The position numbers and the translations under genes are program-made. Below, in pieces: positions 13,191 through 24,700 of a stretch of DNA of 64,000 bases; position 1 is the stretch's first letter, and every line of letters begins with the position of its first letter. Location of the stretch: assembly GCA_928212115.1 (NCBI GenBank), contig CAKMRJ010003334.1, forward strand, positions 33,485,474 through 33,549,473. The letters are read 5' to 3'. The notes beneath the pieces are model-generated. The model was not told the origin of the DNA. It worked only from the letters and a program-made list of their open reading frames with translations, and did no database searches. The stretch comes from Lactuca virosa (Eukaryota > Streptophyta > Magnoliopsida > Asterales > Asteraceae).

Positions 13191-14010
13191 CTCCTTATCT
13201 CATAACCTAACCCTAATATCTTCAGCCTCCATCCCTCTAAACCATAGAAATCGACCCTAAGCCTCCATTTGAGTGATTCTTGAGCTTTTTGGTGGTTTAG
13301 TGAAGTTTTGGTGCTTATTGTGGAAGAAGGAGATCCTTGAGGAAGAATTGCTTGGCTTGGAGCTTGTGGATCCAAGCCCTAATCATATTGATCTAGCTCC
13401 AGAAAGCATAAAGTTTGAATCTTGGTGGCTTTCGCATGTGGATCTAGTGGGGTGATGACTTGTTATGTTTGTCCATTAAAGAAGGAGCCTTGAAAGAGAA
13501 TTGCTTGAGCATCTAGCTTTTGGATCTGATTTATACACTTGTTGGTGCATCTTCCAGAGGTATCAAGTTCGAAACTTGCTCATTGCTGTGCTAGTTCTTG
13601 TTTTAAGTCCATTTTTAGGGTTTTGTCCCAAAAGTTGGAGACTTCATGAGATAATTGAGCTCCATAGACTATGATCAACCCCTTTCAGTGTATTTAGTGG
13701 TGTAATGTCATGAAAATCAAGACTTGGACTTGGAATCAAGCCATGCATGAGATATGAGCATTTTGAGATAAGAAAGTGAGAGTTTTATGTGTTTGTGACC
13801 TTATCAGCCATGCAAAGGCTTAAAGTCACTGACTTTATGGAGTAAGAGCTATTAGAGAGTCCATATCTGTGATTTGAGCCAAGGTCTTAACTGATTAAGA
13901 CCAAATGAGTAGGAAGAGTAAAATTGGGACGTACGCTGAGCATAATCCCAGTACGCGCCGCGTAGGGGTCGAGTATCCCCGATGTCTGCATGGCAGCAGA
14001 GTACGCCCAA

Positions 14011-16643
14011 AGTATACTTTTAGTTTAGAGCACTTAGGCCCCTTAGTATTTATAGTTGTATACCATGTAAGGTTCGGTATACTTAGTTCGCTATAAATAA
14101 GGGCTCTGATACCAATCTGTCACACCCCAGAACCGGGATGGCGGAAACGTCCTGGGGTGGAGGACGTCATGCGTAGTATCATAACAATTGTATAGCAAGC
14201 ATAGTAAACGCAACCAAACATTGAATACAATCATGAAAAGTGTTTACATCAGTTTGAAACTTGTTTTAAATACATCAAAAGTGTAATATATAGAAAACAT
14301 GACTCTTATTGCTCCGACTCCTTTAAATCCAAGATGTACCTGACTACTGATTCCCTGAGAATACAAACAGTTTGAAAGAATATCAGCATAAAGTCGGTGA
14401 GTTCATAAGCATTTAGTTTTGGGTGGAAAAGTGTTCTTTGAATCCTTTTGAAAAGTGTTCCTCAAGAAAATCCTATATTTTCTTATGAAAAGCGTGTTTG
14501 TAAAACCCATTCCTTCCATGATTTTCAGACTCGTACAAGATATGTACAATCCAATGTGTCGTGGAAGGAATATGAATATCCATTGATTACATGTTAAACA
14601 ATATGTTTTGCATAGCCGGGTTATCCTGGGAAAATCCTATATTTTCCCTAAAGGTTGATGATTGATTATCCGATCTAAACTGAGGTATAAAAGCAGTTTC
14701 CTTTTAAAAACCTTGGTTACACCCAGAGAGGTATTTTATCCTTATTACATAAATAAAACTAAATAAAAAAAACCGTGATGAACTAAATCCTGAAGGTATT
14801 ATTAATACCCTCCAGTAATCTATCGGTTATTACTTTGAGATTAGTTCATTTGATTCATTATTACAAAAGTAAATTCCTGCTATCTACGTTGCGAGGGTCA
14901 TGACCATACATTAACTTGATATGGCACAAACTGGGGCCAATATCTTTTATGACTTTGTCACCCGTAGACCTGTCGGTCCCGCTGTAGCTAGAAGCGAGGT
15001 GCGGGATAGTCAGTCCCGTATAGATCTATACACAACAGTCACGCTCTCCCTACAAGAGATTCTGGTCACAAGTGCTAGTCCTACACTCTGATTCTGAGGG
15101 AGTGTTACCAAGGACGTGCCTCCAACTTAGACTAACAAACTTACAAGTAATAATACTGGAAATCCTTTTTTATGGTTTGCATGAATCTTTTATAAAATGC
15201 TATATTTTACTATATGATTCAAAAGTTCGTTACCCTTAGTTAGGAAAATGTTTCTACTTGTTAATTTCTTAATCGGTTGGTAAAATTGTTTTCCTTGTTA
15301 AAAAGCATACTGAAAATATAATTATCTTAAACAAAATAACATATTTTGAGCACAAGTTTCCTTATGCTTTTGCTTGTATTCTCCCCCTGAAAACGTTAAA
15401 AAAACACAGAAAAATGCAGGGGTATGAACTCACCTGCAGTGAGTAGTTTGGATGAAAGAGTGGTATAGGATGCTAGATGTCAAGTGGAGACTTGAGCACA
15501 CACACGGATCCTAATAAGCATACAAGGACACATATGCGAATATAATTAGTGTTTGCACAACTAATCAAGTGAGTGAAACACATTAGGGACTAGGAAACAC
15601 TTACACAGAAGTGTTATAACCACAAGGGATTGCATTTAAGGAGTTTAAGGCCACACCATTGTGTTTACGGGCAGGTGTTCACGGCCACACCATTGTGTTT
15701 ACGGCCAGGTGTTCCCGACCACAAGGGTTTACGGCCAAGAGTTCACGGCCCCAAGGGTTTACGGCCAAGAGTTCACGGCCACAAGGGTTTACAGCCATGA
15801 GTTTACGGCCACAAGGGTTTACGGCCACAAGAGTTTACGGCCGTAAACTGATGATGATTTGTGCTCAAAAGGTGTTTTTAAGGTCTTACAGTCCACAAGG
15901 AGGTGTTCTAGCCTTAAGTCCAAGCCTTAGGAAGAGTTATGACCCCATTTGCACCTCTAATAAGGGTTTACGGCCAAGGGAGATGCTCTTGGCCGTAAAC
16001 TCACTTTTATCAAGGTTCTTGGATGAATTCAAGGTGTTAATCATGGGTTCTTACTAGATAGCAAGTATAAGGAAGTCATACTTACGATTTGAAGCGAAAG
16101 AAGGGTGTTTTCGGCCCAAAACACCTAAGTGTTCTTGATGTTCTTGAGAATCCTTGAAGATCTAAACTCAAAGATGAAATCCATGGATGAAATCAATGAT
16201 GATTCATGGATAAGAGAAGTATTAACACTTAGATGGAAGGATTTACTTACATTATGAGAGTTTTTGAAGCAAAATCCTATGGTTCTTGAGAGAGTTTTCG
16301 AGTTCCAAGCCTTAGCAAAGGAAAGAGTGAAGAAAACGGACTAAACATCCAACTTATAGGTTGGAGTTTACGGCCATCATGTGTTTACGACCATCATGTG
16401 TTTACGACCATCATGATTTTACGGCCGTAAACTCATGGGTCCTGGCCGTAAACTCCTCACTCGAGGGTTTATGGCTTGATTGATGGTTTGGAACTTTAGT
16501 TGACCCATTCTAACACTTGGTCCCTTGATGTACTAAGCTTAGAATGCTCAAACAGACTCTAAACAGTGCAAGAAGTCGATAAAACAAGCTTAGCATTGAT
16601 AGAGTTAACTAAGTGTACAAGGTAGAAGTTCCGGGTTGTCACA
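14011..16643 (-). mobile_element. Inner LTR retrotransposon fragment (one LTR plus primer site) nested in the outer 5' LTR
   Basis: Read on the minus strand, an LTR begins TGTGACAACCC (16643) and ends GGGTGTGACA (14118). It is followed by ATC spacing, a Met-tRNA primer site (TGGTATCAGAGC, 14114-14103) and only about 90 bp of internal DNA before outer-LTR sequence resumes near 14010. The element is thus truncated to one LTR and the beginning of its interior. The outer LTR lacks about 13 bp at the junction compared with its intact copy at 27140-27165, so the truncation probably came with a small deletion. No coding capacity. Confidence 0.75.
15645..15845. repeat. Minisatellite of GTTTACGGCCA-type units (about 28-30 bp) in the inner LTR
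   Basis: Six to seven imperfect units alternating GTTTACGGCCA and GTTCACGGCCA with ACAAGGG or CACCATTGT spacers. Related units recur at about 15965-16000 and 16365-16460. The open frames across it are repeat-derived peptides and not taken as genes. Confidence 0.8.
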
Positions 16644-16984
16644 TACGCGCAGCGTACGCTATGCCGTTGACTTTTGGTTGACTTTTAGGGTTTGGTCAAT
16701 TTGTGGACTATTAAGGCCAATGAGGGGTAAAATGGTATTTTACCATTTTGGGAGCTTGTGGAAGGGTTAGTCTAGCTTTTTGAGAGCCGCTATTAATTAG
16801 GGATAATTATTGTATGTTAGGCGGAGGCTAGACCGGTGACTCGAGTTCGAGGTTATCCGATTTCTTACGAGGTGAGTCTTCTCACTATACTTACCTAGAG
16901 TGGTAATCTTTGTGTGACCGGAGGGTCTTATGTGCTTATTTGAGTTATGTGATATTATGCATTTTTTCTGTGTGATGTATATGT

Positions 16985-17190
16985 TGTATTTTGTGTTTTA
17001 CTGAGATAGGATCGGAGGGTCAAACCCGAGTTGTGGGACCGGAGGGTTTCCACTGAGATAGGACCAGAGGGTCCAAACCGAGTTGTGAGACCGGAGGGTA
17101 TTCACTGAGATACCGGACTGGAGGGTCCACCCGAGTTGTGGGACTGGAGGGTCTCACTGAGACACATTGACCGGAGGGTCTTATTGGGCT
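16985..17190 (+). repeat. Tandem GGAGGGTC array near the 3' end of the outer LTR
   Basis: About four imperfect units of 50-60 bp built from ACTGAGATA, GGACCGGAGGGTC, CCGAGTTGTGGGACC and GGAGGGT phrases. The same array is present in the 3' LTR copy at about 27530-27705, so it is an old component of the LTR family. Confidence 0.8.
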
Positions 17191-17484
17191 ATAGCCATGA
17201 GAGGCTAATGATATATGTCTGGTATTTTGGGAACCTCACTAAGCTTTGTGCTTACCGTGTTATGTGATATGTGTTTCAGGTTCTCCTCGGGATCGTGGGA
17301 AGGCGTCGGCTTGATTGTACACACAAGAGAAAGAGTTATGATTTTGAGGATCATGGATTATTAATCAAACAATTATGGAGTTGCATTATGTTAATTACAT
17401 AATTGGGATTTTTGTGAAATGTGTAATGAGAATTATGAGATTGAAAAATGAAAATTTTGTTTGAAAATTTAAGGTGTTACAAGT

Positions 17485-17496
17485 TGGTATCAGAGC
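17485..17496 (+). other. Primer binding site (initiator Met-tRNA type) of the outer element
   Basis: TGGTATCAGAGC lies three bases after the LTR end. It is the standard plant primer site complementary to the 3' end of initiator methionine tRNA and fixes the LTR boundary and the plus orientation. Confidence 0.9.
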
Positions 17497-18409
17497 CTTG
17501 GTTTGAGGGATTCGGATGTACCTTCGGGTATGTCTGGACTCAAAACTGAGGATTTGAGAAATATTTTCAAAAGAAATGATTTTTCTAAACCGAGTAAGAG
17601 ATTTTAAGAGAAAACGAGAAAGAGCAATGTGTACAATCAGCCAGAGCCGAACGGTGATTTCCCAAAATACCCTTAACTGTTTACATTCCGAGATATTTAT
17701 GACATACTTATGAGATATTAGAAATGCATGCTAGAGAGTAGGCTAGGTATTTCATATTCTAGGGCTAGAGTTGCCTGATTGGTGGTGCCTTAGCCTAAGT
17801 GATGCTTTGATCAGTGTTATCTGTTATTTATTTTGAGTATGCATCAAGTTCTGAGTCGAGAGATAATCTAGGAGAGATGCCTAAATGTGCATTGAGGAAT
17901 CTACTGAGAGAGTAGTGAGATACTGCGAGAAGAAGGGTTACTTGAGTTCGATGATACCTTTTGAGTGTGAGTAGAGCAAGTGGAGTTGTAACCTAGAGTG
18001 GTTTTACGTGTTGGTGGAGATTATTCGATGCCCGAATGCTGCTTGCTTTGTGCTTTGTGGAACTCTTGGTGATGGGAGCCAACTACCGAGTGAATATGAC
18101 GATATCCAGTTGGTAGATGGTTGGCATCATGAGGACTTCTTCAACAGCTGATGGCAGAGAAGTGAAAGAACCTAGGAATAGCTTAGGGAGTGAATTTAGT
18201 CAGAAGAGTACGCTGACAGAGAAGAGTATTCGCTGGAGAGCAACCATGTGTAACGGGATTAGTGATCGAGAAGGCTGAGCAGCTACTTAGGAAATTTGGG
18301 ACGACCCGTGTGGAAAGTATGGGTAGATGTGGCAGGTAGTATGGGCCCGTACTACTGAAAGTAGAGGACCCATACTCGAAACAGGGAGAATTAGGTTCTA
18401 AGTAGCATA

Positions 18410-18497
18410 TTGAGAGGTGATAACATGGTTCGAGTACCATGATTCATAGCAGATTGAGAGGTGATAACATGGTTCGAGTACCATGATTCGTGGCAGT
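18410..18497 (+). repeat. Two-copy 44-bp tandem repeat with a CATGGT/ACCATG hairpin
   Basis: The unit beginning TTGAGAGGTGATAACATGG occurs at 18410 and again at 18454. Each contains a 6-bp inverted repeat CATGGT ... ACCATG around a TCGAGT loop. Located in the non-coding interior of the outer element. Confidence 0.8.
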
Positions 18498-20225
18498 TAG
18501 TGCTTCGGAGTTTACCAGTTATCCCGTTGTGATTGATTAGACTGAGAGCAGATATGATAGAGTGTTGGGCCAAAGGGCCATGTCGAACGAGTTTCAATGG
18601 AGCATACCTTGAGAGGGAAATTGAGTTATTTTTCGAGAGATTTTATTGGTGAAATGCCAGTTGGAGTCGCAAGACTCAAAGATGAGTAGAGATGATGCTT
18701 ATTGGAGGATCGCGGTCTGAGTGAGAAATCGACCGATAGATGAGACGTCACCTTCTGTGACAAGAGTTGCGTTGTCCCCGTTTCCTGGGAGAAGCAAAAA
18801 ATATAATGAGCTTCCGGTTTCAGAGTTTGGAGGTAAACCCCATGGGGTAGCATAGGGTTGCAACCTTTTCACTAGAGTATTTGGGCAGTATGTTTGCTGA
18901 GAGGTATTTCTTATACCATGAGAGAGTCATTAGTGGGACTAGGATGGAAGATAACGAGGAGGTGGCTTATTGAGGGAGGCATACTTTTAGCAGCAGTTCC
19001 AGGTGATTAAGAGGAGTATATAGGGGCGGTGGCCCTCGTTGTCTACGTTGTGTATCGATTTTGAGAGTGAGGTCTCTTGATTTTATGGTGATTCCCGCGA
19101 TGGGAGGCTGGTCGAGGAATCAGAGACGAGGTGTGTGATAGTGCATTATTTCCAGATTGAGAGTCGGGACTAATTCAGAACAGTTGGGGTATCCGACGGT
19201 GTGTCGGTCTAAGGCTTCGAGATGATTAGAGGCAGTCACGTCGGGAGGATTCTGATATTTTAGATATTTGGGATTGCTTGGTCTCTATCCGGAAGATCAT
19301 CGAGTGTTACGTTGTACGATTCCAAGAGTCAAGAGTGATGTATGTGGTGAAACAGCCTTGAAGTAGACTGTTGGTATGCCAATTGGTGATGGTTCGAACC
19401 CTGAGTGGGGGAGAGCTGGGTATTCCATTGAGACGATCAGCGATCTGTGCAATGACAGTTAGAGCACTGGTTATGGAGACATGTGGTGCGGATACACGAA
19501 GACTTGGGTTATTGGTGGACGAGGCAAGGTGCAGAGCGGGATGATGCATGTTATACATGTTCAGGAAAGGATGAGTGTATCCACAGCGAGTAGCCATTAG
19601 TCAGAAACTTTATTGTGGTTCATAACTCTTCGAGTTTGTAGTGGTTGAGTTCGAGGTGGTTAGCTCGTTGAGTACCAGTTTCGACTGTTGAGACTTTCGG
19701 GTTCGATGTATGGATTGTTATATGCACTCCAGGAAGGGCAGCAGTTGTTTGGAAACCAACTTCAGAGTCGGTATGAGTATTCTGGCATTGGTTTTGAGCC
19801 ATAGAGGATGGGGTTTCGGATTGTCGTCAACATGTTCTTGACATTGATGAATCCTCCGTGTTTCAAGTTGTGAGTTGGAGTATTTCGAGGATTGCGAGTT
19901 GTGCGAGTGGAAGATCAGTTGTCGAGGTAAGACATTATCAGGTTCTGAGAGGGTATGTTGCGGTATCCGAGTATGGTGTCGTGAGTGGAAAATCTGTGGA
20001 TGAGACAAGACATCGTGAGGTTTTGTGATGGTGTACCGGGGTATCTGTGTATGACGCCCAATACTTTTGGGATTATTGAGACTTGAGTTTGTGAGATGGC
20101 AAGTGGAGCACCGAGTGGCTATTATTCCAGTGGGAACCCTTCAACTAATTGTCATCAGACGGAGCATGAGCTGGTGGGCTCAATATGGTGATGACTTGAG
20201 GATGAGAATATGGGGTGATAAGAGA

Positions 20226-20555
20226 GTATCGTATGATTACGGGGAGCCGTAACATACTTGAGTAAGAGAGAGTATCGTATGATTACGGGGATCCGTAACA
20301 TACTTGAGTCAGAGAGAGAGTATCGTATGATTACGGGGAGCCGTAACATACGTGAGTTAGAGAAAGAGTATCGTATGATTACGGGGAGCCGTAACATACA
20401 TGAGTTAGAGAGAGAAAGAGTATTGTAAGACTGCGGGGAGCCGTAACATTTGCAAGGCAATGAGAGAGTGCCATAGGACTACGGGGAGCCGTAGCACTTG
20501 TTAGTTAGTGAGAGGGAGTGATGTATAACTGCGGGGAGCCGCATCCTTACTAGTT
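20226..20555 (+). repeat. Seven-copy tandem hairpin array (46-52 bp period) in the Ty3 internal region
   Basis: Units start near 20226, 20272, 20320, 20368, 20420, 20469 and 20518. Each has a stem of TTACGG with CCGTAA (or a variant) around a GGAG loop; the first four also have an outer GTATG/CATAC stem. Unit 6 has CTACGG/CCGTAG and unit 7 TGCGG/CCGCA, both still paired; unit 5 is only partly paired; unit 2 has loop GGAT. Spacers are AG-rich. Preserved pairing despite base changes suggests a structured RNA or DNA element. Confidence 0.85.
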
Positions 20556-21480
20556 AGGGTGTGACGCAGAGCGGTTCTTAGGCTTGGGTAGCCTTGCCAA
20601 TTGAGTCTTTAGGAACCTGGTGGACGGACCAGGGGCGAGATTGGGGTCTCCGTGATGGTCGGGGACCGTTATATCGTGACTTTAGGGAGGGTTGTCATTA
20701 ATCGGAAGGGATTGGAGAAGTAATGTATACGAAAATTCACGGGGCTCAGGTTTTGAGTTGAGTATCAGATTGGATATGAGTGGTTCCAAATTTGTTGTTG
20801 AACCAGACTCTCGAGTTCGAGTTTTGCGCTCTTAGGGCATTGGGTAGGCAGGATGAGATTCCAGATTTTCAGATGAATTTCATTTTGAGTGGTAATGGTT
20901 TCCATATGATGTTTTTAGACCTGAGTGGGTAGGTTTGTTGGTTGGGAGGGACCACGAGACGCATACAACTAGTAAGTGATAGACGACAGAGGTCTGAGGT
21001 GAGGCGACATCAGATGGGTTGAGTATTCGCTTGAGGTAAAGCAAACTTCGTGACCTTGTGTGTCATAGGATGGGCTGGGATAGCTATTGTGAGAAGGAGG
21101 ATTGTAAAGTCATTTTATTGGGTGTGCAAAGGGTAGCCCTTGGAGGTTCAACCGTTGGGTAGGGAGCTGAACTGGTACTCAGAGTTGGAATTGTTTTATC
21201 CGAGTTTGTTATTTGATGAGCGATTATCAGGGTGATATTCTGCATGGGCGATCGGTCGGGGAGACAGACCACTATAGTTTCCAGTTCTTGGGAGTTAGAG
21301 CAGGTACTTCAACGACAAGGGGGTCCGTCCTTCTTCGAATTGGGAATTTCTATTTGGTTTCAGATGTATTGGGAGATGGATCGTTGAATGTTATGAGTTT
21401 TTTCCGGTTGTGTTTCTCGGGTTATTTGTTTCGATCTATGTGGAGATAAAGAACGATTTCGAGGGCGAAATCTAATTTAA

Positions 21481-21503
21481 GTGGGGGGGAGGGGGGGGGG
21501 AAT
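21481..21503 (+). other. Polypurine tract of the outer element
   Basis: A nearly pure G/A run directly before the 3' LTR start TGTAACATCC, the usual position for the plus-strand primer in LTR retrotransposons. It confirms the plus orientation. Confidence 0.88.
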
Positions 21504-21726
21504 TGTAACATCCTGTTCCAGATTCTTTTGTGATTTAAGGTCCGTGGGAATTAATCCGAGTATGAGAAGGTTTTGAGGCTTTGAAGGAGAAAGGTTTAGG
21601 CCCTATTGGGATGTGGGTAAGGTAAGTTGTGTGATAAAATAGTTCAATTGTGCTTTAGAGCCCAAATGTATTGTTAAAGGCGTTGGTTCGGGCTTTTCAT
21701 GAATTTTGGATATGAGTTCGAGTGGG

Positions 21727-24700
21727 TAACATTTCCTTGTCCTCAAGGAAAACAATACGGAAAAGTCAAACCAAAGTAAAACAACAAAAATAAAATACGA
21801 CAAATGCAAATTTATCAAGACTAACAAATATATTTTTTTCGAATACATCATAAAAAAAAAAAAACTAGACCAAGATTATGTAAGTTGCAATTAAAACATG
21901 GACTTAATGATCATGCAAAAAAAAATCCAACTTATACCCAAATTTTGAAACAAAAACGGAAATTAGAAATTTCAACAAAATGGGGACAAACAACATAACC
22001 ACTAAGGCTAACATGTCAATTTCAACAAACATAAACTAGCTAAATAAACTTAAAGTACCTTCTAAACACAAAATTTATTATACTATTGCAATATGAGAAT
22101 GCTAAAAAAAGCTTTTTTTTTTTACATATAAAAACATGAAATTAACTAAATACAATACATAAAAAAATTATTCTAAATGAAAAAAAAAATGAAAATGAAA
22201 TGATGAAAAATAAAATAAATAAAGCATCCTCCCCCAAGCTTTGAACATTTCCTTGTCCTCAAGGAAAACAAGAACGGGAGAAAACGGGAATGACAAAACA
22301 AGCAAAATAAAAAGAATGAACATCTTCGGTAGCAAATCCAAACAACATCGTTTAGAAATAAAAACTTTCATTTTAGATTTAATAATCACTTTAAGGGACG
22401 AACATATGTTGCACTTCTAGCAAAGGGACACATACGAAAGAGATACAAAGCTATTTATGCATACTTCACTAATATGACGCATATGATACAATTTGTGGTC
22501 TGATCTAACATTCACATCACAAGAGGTTGTCCCCCCTTTGCATACCACTCACTAGTCACAATTATCTTCCAAATCGAGGAACAAGACCAAGAAAAATAAC
22601 TCGAATCTAAAGGACAAAAGAGAAACGAGCTATAAACAATGGTTGACAAATCTACAATCATCTAAATGTACTAGTGCTCCTATCAAAATGTGATCCATGT
22701 AAAGTGAATGCCCGAGCAAAATATGATCTAAGTAGTACTATTATAGTTACCAACAAAATATGAATTCTAGTCTAAAAAATACATCAAAACGGAAATGAAA
22801 TATATAAGAAGAAATCTAATCTAAACATCTAATAAAAAAAAATGCAACTCACTTGGCCCGGCCCTTTTCATTATTATTTTTTCTATTTTTTTCGTTTTTT
22901 TTTTCTACTTTTTTTTACTATTTTTTTTAAACAACAAAACCCCAAAGATACAATTACAAATACAAATGCTTGACCTACTAACAAAAAATCTATAAAAACA
23001 CAATGAAGGAAATACTAAAAACATCTAACTATATTCGCATTTTATGATTGTGATAATATCCGACTTTTCAAAACAATTTCTTTTCCTTAAAGACTTTTAA
23101 AAACTAAAATCAACAAAAGTGAGTTCAAACTTCACATAATATCAAATTTTGACTTCTCCAAACAAAAATAAACACATATGAAACTTCACATAACACATAC
23201 TAAATACTAGGCTTCTACCAAAAATTGTCGAAAATTAGTACAAAATTTTCCGAACGACATTTTTAAACAACTTGCATTTGATTTACAAATCACAAAAATA
23301 ATTACATAGACACTTACATAAAGAAAATGAACAATACTAAAAAGGGGTAGTTGTCTTTTTTTTTTCTTTGTATTTTTTTTGTTTTGTTTTGTTTTGTTTT
23401 TTTTTTTTTTGGTTTACCAAGGAGTTTTACAAATATTATATCAAATAAAAAAACAAAACACAACTATATACAAGCTACAACTAGCAAAACTAACTAACAA
23501 AGCTAAGAACGAAAACTAAGTAAAAACTAATTTGAGATCAAAAGGGGAAATATGTCTATACTATAAAGTAAGATGACATGAAATGTAATAACAATACATA
23601 AAAGATCTCAAAATAGCAGTTCCAGTTCTTGTTCCCATATTTGGAAGATCGGTATGCTTAATAAGTAATACGCTCGTGGGGGACGGTTTCTAAGACTTTA
23701 GGGTTAACTTGTCCCACGCGTCATGTCATGTTTGCAATAAGTCGATTCATTTGCATAAATAGCTTGTACTCTACCTTATGTTGTGTTATATGAAGATGAG
23801 ACAAATGAAGGCCCCTATGAGAAATTCTATCGTTTCAAAAAGATTTGCACATTTATCGTGTTTAAGACTTGCAATTAAAGATGTTCGTGGGTGAGAATAA
23901 AGAGACAACAGAAATGCATGAGAATGAACATAAACTAAATGCTATGCTATAAAAAAATTGAAAAGAAGAAACTAAAATATTTTTGGGTTTTAGATATAAA
24001 TGAGAAAAAAAAATGCATGCAAAACTTAAGCTAAATGCAATGCTAAAATGAAGAGTCTAAAAAATAATAAACTTTTTTTTTGAATTTTCGATAGAATATG
24101 ATATACAACGCCAACTAAAAACGTGACTATATATACAACCTAAAAATACATGAAAACAAAAACAAAAATAAAAGAATGACATAGAAAAAATATACACATA
24201 GAAACTTTAGTATAGAAAAAAATCGATCAAGATAATCAATCGCCGGCAACGACGCCAAAAATTTGGTGTGTGTCGAGACCACCAAATAAAAAAAAAACTT
24301 TAATACGACGACATACAAAAATAAATTGTAACAGCGGTAATAGGGATCGAATCCACAGAGATTGGTTCGAATCAAATCTATGCATTCAGTTTCTACGAAA
24401 TAAAAAAAAATATAAAATGATATGGGGGTTTTCAAAATGTTAAATGCGATAAAAACTATTTTACAAATATAACAAAAAATGGAAAAAATACAAAATCTAT
24501 AAAATAAAACGTTCCAATATCGACATAAATCGCAAGTTCAACTATTTGACTAATCATCATAATTTTGTGGTGCAATAGGTTTAATGGATACTAATTTGGC
24601 TATAGTAATCTAAGAAGTTTGAGATCACCTAGACTTTTCTTAGTTAATACAATGGTTAGAGAATCTCATAACATATTTTCTTAGTTAAAGTCACAATTTC

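Larger units (their letters stand above)
12655..17481 (+). repeat. 5' LTR of the outer Ty3-type element, interrupted by an inner LTR fragment
   Basis: Begins TGTAACATC and ends GGTGTTACA (TG...CA). It matches 21504-21726, 25997-27818 and 29027-29137. Interrupted at 14011-16643. Internally it holds GTACG/GGGCGTAC repeats (13012-13145), a TATA-like TATTTAAG at 13183 and a GGAGGGTC tandem array near 16985-17190. The flanking bases TCAAG at 12650-12654 would be the left half of a target duplication, but the right partner is lost. Confidence 0.85.
17497..21480 (+). other. Internal region of the outer Ty3-type element, without gag-pol
   Basis: About 4 kb. All six frames are full of stops and I recognise no Gag zinc knuckle, protease, reverse transcriptase, RNase H or integrase motif. 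The composition is G-rich on the plus strand with frequent short direct repeats and hairpins. The end carries GATTTCGAGGGCGAAATC followed by the purine tract, resembling the pol terminus of chromoviruses, so only the cis-acting end seems retained. Mobilisation would need proteins from an autonomous relative (inference). Confidence 0.65.

Noticed and set aside
13004..13375. Minus-strand frame of 123 codons, with a similar one at 26253-26519
   Set aside because: Both lie in the LTR copies of the outer element; the peptide TPNV repeats come from the GTACG/GGGCGTAC motif. No known domain.
15659..16057. Open frame of 132 codons on the plus strand
   Set aside because: It lies over the GTTTACGGCC minisatellite within an LTR; the repeated FTAKSSRPQG-like peptide is a product of the repeat, and two frames are open for the same reason.
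20155..20460. Minus-strand frame of 101 codons with repeated LPVIIRYS
   Set aside because: It runs across the tandem hairpin array; the period is near a multiple of three in several units, which keeps the frame open by chance.
20226..20555. Regular array considered as CRISPR
   Set aside because: Eukaryotic context, spacers are short AG-rich repeats rather than unique sequences, and no cas genes; it is a tandem satellite-type array.
24127..24435. Minus-strand hydrophobic frame of 102 codons
   Set aside because: It spans the primer site and LTR border of the Tat-like element; the hydrophobicity is from T-rich composition.
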